Assembly (NCBI RefSeq): GCF_013760845.1 | Contig: NZ_JACDUU010000002.1 | Location: 62,001-126,000, forward strand | DNA: 64,000 bases | Direction of reading: 5' to 3' | Origin: [Anoxybacillus] calidus | Lineage (GTDB): Bacteria; Bacillota; Bacilli; Bacillales; Anoxybacillaceae | Part shown: one piece after another, positions 7,822 through 14,921 of the stretch | How the letters are laid out: each line of letters starts with the position of its first letter | Numbering within the stretch: the first letter of the stretch is position 1 | Position numbers and translations under genes: made by a program | Notes under the pieces: generated by a model | Database searches by the model: none | Seen by the model: the letters and a program-made list of their open reading frames with translations, nothing else | Told to the model about the DNA's origin: nothing

Positions 7822-8062
7822 CATGAGCGTTGATGCTCCATTATTAATAACTATTTTCTCGGTGATTCACGCTTTTCTGCCGTGATACCCGAATGAGAAC
7901 GCCGGCGGACAAATTCATTTGTCCGCAAAGCGTTCTCAGTTTGGGTTAGGCATGCGTCCGCATGCCCAGTCAGCTAAGCGTTTTGCTTAGCTGACTTCGG
8001 CAGAAAAGCTACTTAAATAAAACTTGTTTTATCTGGATTTTATTGGTAAATAAACACGCCTG
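7822..8062 (+). mobile_element. Family B MITE-like element, copy 1 (241 bp)
   Basis: Bounded by a perfect 10-bp direct repeat GTTTAAATGT (7812-7821 and 8063-8072). Ends start CATGAGCGTTGATG and, read inward from the right, CAGGCGTGTTTATT, an imperfect terminal inverted repeat that is far clearer in copy 2. Inside, GCTTTTCTGCC pairs with GGCAGAAAAGC and encloses three hairpins: a long one built on GAGAACGC / GCGTTCTC and GCGGACAAAT / ATTTGTCCGC, a short GGCATGCG / CGCATGCC, and GTCAGCTAAGC / GCTTAGCTGAC. There is no ORF, so it is non-autonomous. It fills the gap between ylbF and ylbG. Confidence 0.82.
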
Positions 8063-8090
8063 GTTTAAATGTTGAAAAGGGGATTTTGTT

Positions 8091-8354
8091 ATGTTTCCGA
8101 AGCGTCAGGGAATCATCGTTTGGTTATATTCATTAAAATATAGTAAACATTTACGGAAATTCGGGAATATTCATTACGTTTCAAAACGACTTAAATATGT
8201 TGTCTTATATTGTAATATGGAAGAAGTTGAGTATGTCATGAAAAAAATCGCTGCTTTACCATTTGTGAAGCAAGTCGAGCCTTCATATCGACCGTACTTA
8301 AAAGTCGAGTTTGAATCAAAGGCTGATAAGGAGAAAGAAAAAGAATATAATTAA
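8091..8354 (+). CDS. ylbG: YlbG, UPF0298 family protein
   Basis: 87 residues, the standard length of the UPF0298 (DUF2129) family; conserved [34 protein letters not shown] followed by [12 protein letters not shown] small cytoplasmic protein of unknown function. ATG at 8091 follows AAAAGGGGA. In B. subtilis ylbG directly follows ylbF; here the family B element separates them. Confidence 0.88.
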   Translation: MFPKRQGIIVWLYSLKYSKHLRKFGNIHYVSKRLKYVVLYCNMEEVEYVMKKIAALPFVKQVEPSYRPYLKVEFESKADKEKEKEYN

Positions 8355-8370
8355 ACGTATTCTACATAGA

Positions 8371-8440
8371 AAATGGCTGACTCGGGAGCATGAGCCCCTT
8401 TCAAAGAAGGGTCTCTTCTTGAGTCAGCCATTTCTTTTTT
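8371..8440. terminator. Bidirectional terminator between ylbG and the DUF7147 gene
   Basis: Perfect 13-bp arms AAATGGCTGACTC (8371-8383) and GAGTCAGCCATTT (8421-8433), inner nested pairing CCCTT / AAGGG, then CTTTTTT; on the opposite strand an A/T-rich flank also follows. The GGCTGACTC arm is shared with palindrome family A, so it may be a shortened relative. Confidence 0.82.
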
Positions 8441-8449
8441 AAGAAGAGG

Positions 8450-8839
8450 TTATTGAAGTGGTGGAATAAAGCGATTCATGCGCATAATGCCAATTAAATG
8501 TTGATAATATAAATCCAATTCGGCAAAAAATGTGGAAGGTTTTACTTCCAAATGAATGATTTCTTGATTTAACTCTTTTGCAAGCTCTGCAAATAATTCA
8601 AAGCGTTTGTTCGGTTTATAGTGAGGATGTGGAATGCCTTCACGGCAAATATATAATGGTTGGAAGTCTCCTGGGTCTGTAGGGTGTAAAACAACAACTA
8701 AAGATGTCACAGGCTGACCCTTCTTTATTGTATGAAAAGCAAATAGTCCAGACAGACGATGGCGGTTTGCTTTTGCTAATTCAATCAATTCATAAATATC
8801 AGAATAACCTTCCCCCAGCTCGATAAAACGTTGAATCAT
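8450..8839 (-). CDS. DUF7147-type conserved protein
   Basis: 129 residues, soluble; MIQRFIELGEGYSDIYELIELA at the start and YYQHLIGIMRMNRFIPPLQ at the end are the conserved ends of a Bacillaceae family I recall as DUF7147 and that databases sometimes label methylthioribose kinase. At this length it cannot be a kinase, so that label should not be used. ATG has GAAAGGAAG upstream. Convergent with ylbG. Function unknown. Confidence 0.75.
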   Translation of the reverse strand: MIQRFIELGEGYSDIYELIELAKANRHRLSGLFAFHTIKKGQPVTSLVVVLHPTDPGDFQPLYICREGIPHPHYKPNKRFELFAELAKELNQEIIHLEVKPSTFFAELDLYYQHLIGIMRMNRFIPPLQ

Positions 8840-9289
8840 ATTTATCTTCCTTTCTCTGCAATGATAATTGTTTTTCTATTTCAATACTTTAACATTCTCT
8901 TGATAAAATGAAAATCTCGACAAAAAATGTTCGACAATTGATACAAGCGATATGCAACGTATGTCTGAATCTTAATAGTAAAAGTCTCATTAATGGGTAC
9001 ATCATGTTGAGGGTGGAGTTTTTAACTAACGGATTCACTTACGAAAGAGAAAAATTAAAAAATCATTATCATTTTAAGAACAATTCGCATATGAATTGTT
9101 TTTTGATTTTTATTGATATAGTAACATTCTTATTGTTTTGGTGGAAAAATCGCAACTAAATTAGCATGTGAATTAGAAGAATGACAATCATAATTGTCAC
9201 TGAAAAGATTAATATGCTAAAATTGCTGCTAATTTATACGCTAAGTTGGTATTTTAATGAGACTTATTCAAACATAGAAGGGGAAATGT
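8840..9289. other. AT-rich gap with terminator and tandem Spo0A-box-like sites
   Basis: No gene I would support. It holds CTCGACA (8916-8922) and TTCGACA (8930-8936), the second an exact match to the reverse of the Spo0A box TGTCGAA; a hairpin AACAATTC / GAATTGTT followed by TTTT (9079-9104), which looks like a plus-strand terminator; and TGACAAT-CATA-ATTGTCA (9182-9199). It may be remnants of an insertion. Confidence 0.45.
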
Positions 9290-9742
9290 ATGATGGAATT
9301 TGATGAAAAAACAGTAAGCATATATTTTGATACAGAAAATAATAATCTGTATTTTATACCATTTGGACCACATGAAAAATTTGGTGTCATGCAGATAGAC
9401 ATTGTGAATGAACTCACTTATCCTTATTCCGATGAGGAGATTGAAGAGGTAGCCTTCAAAACATTAAACCAATGTCACACCCTCCTTCCAAGCGAGGATA
9501 AGCGTACACCATTAGAGAAACATTTAAAAATCAGAGGATTAGTAAAAGCAACGAAGAATAAAAAATCTGTTTCATTAGATTGGGAAAAAGAAAAAGGTTA
9601 TATAGTTACTCCATTCAAAAAAGTCGGGAGGGGTGGATATTTAGCATTAAAATCTGAAAACTGGATTTATCTTGGTCACGAATCACAGACTGGTCAATTA
9701 GCAAAAGCGATTAAGAAGGCAATCGAGTTATCGCAACTTTGA
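9290..9742 (+). CDS. Unrecognised protein, possible orphan immunity-type protein
   Basis: 150 residues, no signal or membrane segment, Lys/Glu rich, with aromatic-rich N-terminus (VSIYFDTENNNLYFIPFGPHEKFG) and a C-terminal GGYLALKSENWIYLGHESQTGQLAKAIKKAI. The tail vaguely resembles small immunity proteins of contact-dependent or polymorphic toxin systems, but no toxin gene is nearby; treat function as unknown. AGAAGGGG precedes the ATG and a terminator (9769-9796) follows, so it looks like a complete, expressed single-gene unit. It is absent from the B. subtilis locus and AT-richer than its neighbours, which suggests later acquisition. Confidence 0.65.
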   Translation: MMEFDEKTVSIYFDTENNNLYFIPFGPHEKFGVMQIDIVNELTYPYSDEEIEEVAFKTLNQCHTLLPSEDKRTPLEKHLKIRGLVKATKNKKSVSLDWEKEKGYIVTPFKKVGRGGYLALKSENWIYLGHESQTGQLAKAIKKAIELSQL

Positions 9743-9768
9743 TAGTTGATTCAGATAAGAAAATTAAA

Positions 9769-9796
9769 GAACGCTTGAGTTGCCCAAGCGTTTTAT
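9769..9796 (+). terminator. Terminator after the 150-residue gene
   Basis: AACGCTTG / CAAGCGTT stem with a 7-base loop and TTTTATT, 27 bases after the stop. Confidence 0.8.
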
Positions 9797-9936
9797 TGTG
9801 CTAATTATGTTGAATTTTTGGTGTTAATTCAAGGGAGAAAGTAAGTGCTATTTTAATTGCTTTTTCTTATTTTCCCTCCTTGAAGTGAACCGAACCCATT
9901 AGTTTTTAACCGTTCTATTACTTTTAGGAGTGAGCG

Positions 9937-10041
9937 GTGGTAATCGATAATAAGCTCTATATTAGCAGAAAAATGATACAAGAATGGTTTTATATTGAAG
10001 TGCGAGAAGGAGATGATGTCATTTTAATGAATGAGCAATGA
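9937..10041 (+). CDS. Candidate small protein, 34 residues
   Basis: GTG start with TAGGAG seven bases upstream; encodes VVIDNKLYISRKMIQEWFY then IEVREGDDVILMNEQ and a TGA stop. The composition (alternating hydrophobic, balanced charges) looks like a real small protein, perhaps a short amphipathic helix plus beta-strand, or the tail of a decayed gene. Not recognised. It lies just before the 3' end of the oppositely directed csfG. The 140 bases before it (9797-9936) show nothing else. Confidence 0.4.
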   Translation: MVIDNKLYISRKMIQEWFYIEVREGDDVILMNEQ

Positions 10042-10059
10042 CACTAGGCCTTGTAACAT

Positions 10060-10229
10060 AAAAAAGCCCTGCAGTTTTGCTGCAGGGTCCTTCTATACTT
10101 CTAGGTTCTCGCGCATCGATAGAACCTAAAGGCAGAAGGAAAAAGGGAGAGGAGAAACCGGAGGAAGAACTTATGGGGAAACGTAAGTCTTCTCCGTGGT
10201 TGGCAACAACATCTTAACCGATGTTGCCA
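10060..10229 (-). ncRNA. csfG: CsfG sporulation small RNA
   Basis: About 170 nt on the minus strand in the ylbG-rsmD(ylbH) gap, the position of the B. subtilis sporulation RNA CsfG. The 3' end is a strong terminator read leftward: CCCTGCAG / CTGCAGGG followed by six T on the minus strand (10060-10087). Internal stems: TCCTTCT / AGAAGGA enclosing TAGGTTCT / AGAACCTA (10088-10140); a long CGGAG-AAG-ACTTA stem (10159-10196); and GGCA-ACATC / GATGTTGCC at the 5' end (10202-10228). A sigma-F type promoter lies directly upstream. A plus-strand ylbH leader motif has been proposed for this gap; the terminator and promoter direction argue for the minus strand. Confidence 0.75.
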
Positions 10230-10234
10230 TTACT

Positions 10235-10263
10235 CATTATGACCAATGAAAAAATTTGTATAC
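10235..10263 (-). promoter_or_regulatory. Forespore (sigma-F/sigma-G type) promoter of csfG
   Basis: Read on the minus strand: -35 GTATA (10263-10259), 14 bases, -10 GGTCATAATG (10244-10235), which fits GGnnAnAnTR at all fixed positions. The predicted start is near 10229, exactly at the first hairpin of the RNA. The same element and spacing occur before sigG. Confidence 0.65.
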
Positions 10264-10377
10264 ATTTTACATTTGAATTTTTCTAATGAAGTTGCTTCTT
10301 GACTGAAAGAGTGGAGTCCTGATTAAGTTTATGATAGGATAGAATGGGCAAAAGTCTATTGATGTGGTGAGTAGTGT

Positions 10378-10947
10378 ATGAGAGTAATATCAGGAAAATG
10401 TAAAGGTCGTCAGCTGCAAGCCGTTCCTGGCATGACGACAAGACCGACGACAGATAAAGTGAAAGAAGCTATGTTTAATATGGTTGGTCCTTATTTTCAT
10501 GGTGGGATTGGTTTAGATTTGTTTGCGGGCAGCGGTGGTCTTGGAATTGAAGCATTAAGCCGAGGATTGGACAAAGTCATCTTTGTTGATCGAGATGGAA
10601 AAGCAATTCAAACGATTCGTCAAAACATACAGTCATGCGGTTTATCTAATCAGGCGGAAATATATCGTAACGATGCGAATCGAGCACTGAAAGCAATTAT
10701 AAAACGTGGTATAAGTTTTACACTTATTTTTCTCGATCCCCCATATAAGAACAAAGAGTTGGAAGCGCTTATTTCAATGATTGATGAGCATGGGCTGTTA
10801 GAAAAAGAAGGGTATATCGTAGCGGAACATGCTGAAACAGTGGAGCTGCCGCAACATATTGGAAGTTTAGTGAAATTAAAGCATGAAACCTACGGCATTA
10901 CAGGCGTATCGATTTACGGCTATATTGTGGAAGAGAAAGGAGACTAA
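10378..10947 (+). CDS. rsmD: 16S rRNA (guanine966-N2)-methyltransferase RsmD
   Basis: 189 residues, RsmD family: MRVISGKCKGRQL start, GLDLFAGSGGLGIEALSRG as the SAM-binding loop (about 41-59), and catalytic LDPPY (about 120-124). It methylates G966 (E. coli numbering) of 16S rRNA in the 30S subunit. This is B. subtilis ylbH. The ATG opens four bases before the next gene's block and the stop is four bases before coaD, so the two are translated together. Confidence 0.95.
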   Translation: MRVISGKCKGRQLQAVPGMTTRPTTDKVKEAMFNMVGPYFHGGIGLDLFAGSGGLGIEALSRGLDKVIFVDRDGKAIQTIRQNIQSCGLSNQAEIYRNDANRALKAIIKRGISFTLIFLDPPYKNKELEALISMIDEHGLLEKEGYIVAEHAETVELPQHIGSLVKLKHETYGITGVSIYGYIVEEKGD

Positions 10948-10951
10948 ATGA

Positions 10952-11437
<486 letters not shown>

Positions 11438-11441
11438 ATAG

Positions 11442-11566
11442 AAAAGGGCTGACCCATAAGTGTCTGGCCCCACGTATATTTCACAATATATCGTTCATTG
11501 ATCCAATGCGATGTCCTATATATTGTGTTGTGGGGTCTGACACTTTTCTTTTTGGGCGGCCTTTTA
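11442..11566. repeat. Palindrome family A, copy 3
   Basis: Left arm GGGCTGACCCATAAGTGTCT with CCCCACG and CACAATATAT, right arm ATATATTGTG, GTGGGGTCTGACACTT and GGGCGGCC then TTTT. Placed between the convergent coaD and ylbJ genes, four bases after the coaD stop, where it can act as a two-way terminator. It shares a 37-base identical right arm with copy 7. Confidence 0.85.
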
Positions 11567-11585
11567 TCATATATGTAAGAAAACC

Positions 11586-12812
11586 TTATGGCGTCATTTC
11601 TTTTCGCAAATCTAATGCAAGCAACAGCACATAGAAAGCGAGTGAAAGCAGCGTAATCATTGGTCCATATTCAATGAGAAACTGCCAATAATTTGAGAGC
11701 CACTCAGGGGAATGTTTTGTTAAAAAGACCGGAATGATATTTGAATGTTCTTGGTGTGATTGAAAGTCTTCATAAAACGGTTTCCAAAATACATATGTAA
11801 AAACGGCTGCGAAAATACCGTGAAAAATTCGTGCGATGAAAAATGGCTGAAACCGAATATCTGTTTCGGCGAGAATACTTGCGACTTGCGCTTGAACGGA
11901 AAAGCCGCTGAATGCGAGAATAAAGCTTGTGATGATTGTTTTTTGTAACAGGTTTGCACTATCGGTCTGACTTGTCATCTGGCTGCCTAGAGTAATTTCA
12001 AACAATCCGGAAATAAAAGGGATGCTAAGCTCTTTCGGCAAAGCGAATATGCTTAATATATATTGAAAAATATTAGAGATTTGATCTGTTATGTGAATCA
12101 TGTAAAGAAGTTTATTTAACACAGAGAAAAGAATGATGAAGCCACCAATCATTAACAGTGTCTGAATGGAGGAGCGTACTGCGTCACCTAGCATTTTTCC
12201 GATAGCTTGTTCATTTCTTAGTCTTGTTTGATGCAGGACACGGAACGCTTTTCGTATAGACACTTTTTGCTTATAATCATAATGTGTAGATGATGGATTT
12301 GTTTTGCCATGAAAACGCATGAGCAGACCAACACAAATATTTCCGATATAGTGCGATAATGCAAGCACAACGCCTATTTGCGGATTGTGAAAAAAGCCGA
12401 CAGAAACCGCTCCGAAAATAAATAGCGGGTTAGAAGAATTTGTAAATGAGACGAGCCGTTCCGCCTCAATGGCGGAAATTTGTTTTTCTTGGCGGAGCCT
12501 GGCGGTTAATTTCGCTCCAGCAGGATACCCTGAGGCCATTCCCATTGCCCAGACAAAGCCGCCTACTCCCGGAACTTTAAATAATGGGCGCATAAGTGGT
12601 TCAAGTAATACACCAATTAAATTGACGACACCGAAATGAATGAGCAGTTCAGAAACAATAAAAAAGGGTAATAGAGAAGGGAAAACTACTTTCCACCACA
12701 TATTTAACCCGCTGATGGACGCTTCAAAAGATTGTTTCGGATAGCAAATAAGCGAGACAGCAAATAATGTAACAGATAAAGCTAGAAAAATCGTTTTTAT
12801 TTTTTCTTTCAT
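11586..12812 (-). CDS. ylbJ: Sporulation integral membrane protein YlbJ
   Basis: 408 residues, the same length as B. subtilis YlbJ. About ten hydrophobic helices with two Gate-type segments (FPSLLPFFIVSELLIHFG; GYPAGAKLTARL in the first half). YlbJ-type proteins are sigma-E dependent and needed for normal spore formation; they resemble the nucleoside-transporter Gate fold, but the substrate is unknown. ATG at 12812 has GGGAGGC upstream. Divergent from ylbK with a 188-base gap (12813-13000). Confidence 0.92.
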   Translation of the reverse strand: MKEKIKTIFLALSVTLFAVSLICYPKQSFEASISGLNMWWKVVFPSLLPFFIVSELLIHFGVVNLIGVLLEPLMRPLFKVPGVGGFVWAMGMASGYPAGAKLTARLRQEKQISAIEAERLVSFTNSSNPLFIFGAVSVGFFHNPQIGVVLALSHYIGNICVGLLMRFHGKTNPSSTHYDYKQKVSIRKAFRVLHQTRLRNEQAIGKMLGDAVRSSIQTLLMIGGFIILFSVLNKLLYMIHITDQISNIFQYILSIFALPKELSIPFISGLFEITLGSQMTSQTDSANLLQKTIITSFILAFSGFSVQAQVASILAETDIRFQPFFIARIFHGIFAAVFTYVFWKPFYEDFQSHQEHSNIIPVFLTKHSPEWLSNYWQFLIEYGPMITLLSLAFYVLLLALDLRKEMTP

Positions 12813-13000
12813 AAAAGGATTGCCTCCCGTAAAGAATCGTTTATTAATGATTGCTTTTTAATGCAGGCAAAAATGACGTTGTCCCACTTCATATAGTTTA
12901 ATATACGAGTATAGACAGTTATTTTAGACCATAAGATTAAAAAGGATTTTTTCGAGACGAATCTCCCTAAATAGTGAGAAAATAGTTAAGGAGGAAAACA

Positions 13001-13780
13001 ATGCGGCCGAAAATTGGGTTGGCGTTAGGATCTGGGGGAGCGAGAGGCTTTGCGCATTTAGGAGTCATTAAAGTGCTCGAAGAAGAAAATATTCCGATTG
13101 ACTTAATCGCAGGAAGCAGCATGGGAGCGTTAGTGGCTTCGCTGTATGCAAGCGGCTTGGGAATTGAGCGTTTATATAAACTTGCGAAAGCGTTTAAGAG
13201 AAATGATTATATTGACTTAACAGTGCCGAAAATGGGGCTTATTTCAGGAAGACGTATAAAAGAGTTTGTTCGCTTATTGACAAAAGGAAAGCGAATTGAA
13301 GATTTACATATTCCGATTGGTATCGTTGCAACAGACTTGCAAAAGTGTGAAAAAGTCGTGTTTCGAACAGGATTGATTGCGGATGCTGTAAGGGCTAGCA
13401 TTTCTATTCCGGGAATTTTTGTACCAGAACAGATTGATGGCCGTTTACTTGTAGATGGTGGGGTTATTGACCGTATTCCTGTTTCTGTTGCAAGGGAGAT
13501 GGGAGCGGATATTGTGATTGCTGTCGATGTTTCTCATGTAAAAGTGAATGAAGAAATTTCTTCGATTTTCGATGTTATTTTACAAAGTATTGATATTTTA
13601 CAAGATGAGCTCGTACGTCATCGAGAGGTTGCTTCGGATGTGATGATTCGACCTCGTGTCGAGCAGTTTAGTTCACGAGCATTTACGCATATAGAAGAAA
13701 TTATCACTATCGGGGAGGAAGAGACACGAAAACAATTAACAAAAATTCATGAAGCGATCGAGAAATGGAAGGAGTCATAA
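13001..13780 (+). CDS. ylbK: Patatin-like phospholipase YlbK (RssA type)
   Basis: 259 residues. Glycine-rich oxyanion loop GSGGARG (10-16), nucleophile elbow GSSMG with Ser40, and DGG with Asp152 form the patatin Ser-Asp dyad. It is a predicted cytoplasmic serine esterase acting on an unknown lipid. ATG at 13001 has AAGGAGG upstream. Five bases separate it from ylbL, so they are co-translated. Confidence 0.92.
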   Translation: MRPKIGLALGSGGARGFAHLGVIKVLEEENIPIDLIAGSSMGALVASLYASGLGIERLYKLAKAFKRNDYIDLTVPKMGLISGRRIKEFVRLLTKGKRIEDLHIPIGIVATDLQKCEKVVFRTGLIADAVRASISIPGIFVPEQIDGRLLVDGGVIDRIPVSVAREMGADIVIAVDVSHVKVNEEISSIFDVILQSIDILQDELVRHREVASDVMIRPRVEQFSSRAFTHIEEIITIGEEETRKQLTKIHEAIEKWKES

Positions 13781-13785
13781 CATAA

Positions 13786-14799
13786 ATGAAAAAAAGAATA
13801 TACTTAGTCGCATTTTCTATAGGTGCCATTATGGCCGTGTTACTTACATTTATAAAATTGCCTTATTATGTCACTATGCCGGGAACGGCGCAAAAACTAG
13901 ATCCACTTGTTCATGTGAAAGGTGGAGATCAAGATGATGGAGATTTTATGTTAACAACGATAAGAATGGGAAGGGCGAATGTCATCTCTTATGCTTTAGC
14001 AAAAGTTCGTAAATATTATGATCTTTATCCAGTAGAGGCGATTAAACAACAAGGAGAAAGTGACGAAGAATACACGTTGCGGCAGCTGCACATGATGGAA
14101 AATTCGAAACAAACAGCGATTGCCGTTGCTTACGAAAAGGCCGGAAAACCAATTACATATAAATTTCTTGGTGTTTATGTAATCCGAGTTCTTCCTGATA
14201 TGCCGGCAAGTCAATATTTACGACCAGGAGATCGAATTGTTGCAGTCGATGAGAAAAAGCTTCAATCTGCGGAGCAATTTATTGAGTATGTCGGTCAAAA
14301 AGCGAAAGGAGAAACGGTGAAGATTACATTTGAGAGAAAAGGGAAAAAGAAAACCGTTCAACTTGCTCTTAAACCATTTCCTGAAAATCCGAAGCGGGTC
14401 GGTATCGGTATTTCCCTTGTTACCGACAGCGAAATTGTGACTAACCCTTCTGTTGAAATCAAATCGGAAGAAATTGGTGGACCTTCAGCAGGGCTTATGT
14501 TTTCTTTAGAAATTTATGATCAGCTCGTTGAAGAAGATATTACAAAAGGATATACCATTGCAGGAACAGGGACAATTAATGAAAAAGGGGAAGTCGGACC
14601 AATCGGTGGCATTTCACAAAAAATTATTGCTGCAGACAAAGCGGGAGCCGATATCTTTTTTGCTCCGAATGAAAAAGGAGCTGAAGATTCAAATTACCAA
14701 GAGGCTTTAAAAACGGCAAAAGATATCGGCACAAAGATGAAAATCGTTCCGATCGATACATTTGATGATGCTCTTCGCTATTTGCAAACATTAAAATAA
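13786..14799 (+). CDS. ylbL: Membrane-anchored Lon-type protease YlbL with PDZ domain
   Basis: 337 residues: N-terminal signal anchor (about 6-24), PDZ domain (about 118-200; GDRIVAVDEKKLQS) and Lon S16 domain with catalytic Ser234 (GGPSAGL) and Lys279 (GISQKI). In B. subtilis YlbL, together with CtpA, degrades the SOS division inhibitor YneA, which fits its place near the division cluster. The stop codon is the first base pair of palindrome copy 4. Confidence 0.94.
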   Translation: MKKRIYLVAFSIGAIMAVLLTFIKLPYYVTMPGTAQKLDPLVHVKGGDQDDGDFMLTTIRMGRANVISYALAKVRKYYDLYPVEAIKQQGESDEEYTLRQLHMMENSKQTAIAVAYEKAGKPITYKFLGVYVIRVLPDMPASQYLRPGDRIVAVDEKKLQSAEQFIEYVGQKAKGETVKITFERKGKKKTVQLALKPFPENPKRVGIGISLVTDSEIVTNPSVEIKSEEIGGPSAGLMFSLEIYDQLVEEDITKGYTIAGTGTINEKGEVGPIGGISQKIIAADKAGADIFFAPNEKGAEDSNYQEALKTAKDIGTKMKIVPIDTFDDALRYLQTLK

Positions 14800-14921
14800 G
14801 GGGTGACCAAAAAGCGAAGTGTCAGATTCCGCAACACCATATATCGGACACATCAGTGGATAAATGAACGATATATATTGTGAAATGTACGTGAGGGCAG
14901 ACACGGATGGGTCAGCCCCAC
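14798..14921. repeat. Palindrome family A, copy 4, between convergent genes
   Basis: Reverse orientation relative to copies 3 and 7: left GTGTCAGATTCCGCAACACC, right GGGCAGACACGGATGGGTCA and GCCCC. It fills the whole gap between ylbL and ylbM, and its right arm carries the TGA stop of ylbM (minus strand, 14914-14912). Both genes can use it as terminator. Confidence 0.82.

Noticed and set aside
7822-8062. Family B element as a CRISPR or toxin-antitoxin remnant
   Set aside because: There is no repeat-spacer pattern and no ORF; the end structure and direct repeats fit a MITE-like insertion.
8450-8839. Methylthioribose kinase label for the DUF7147-type gene
   Set aside because: The protein is 129 residues with no kinase motifs; the label is a database carry-over.
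8908-9159. 83-residue plus-strand ORF
   Set aside because: No ribosome site, low-complexity composition, and a hairpin terminator (9079-9104) lies inside it.
10060-10095. Hairpin CCCTGCAG / CTGCAGGG as a plus-strand terminator
   Set aside because: On the plus strand it is followed by TCCTTCTATA, a poor T tract; on the minus strand it is followed by six T, so it is the csfG terminator.
10174-10218. 14-codon plus-strand ORF starting ATGGGGAAACG
   Set aside because: It falls inside the stems of csfG on the other strand and the upstream GGAGGAAG is one arm of the RNA hairpin.
10299-10335. TTGACT ... TATGAT as the rsmD promoter
   Set aside because: Spacing is 25 bases, too long for a normal sigma-A promoter.
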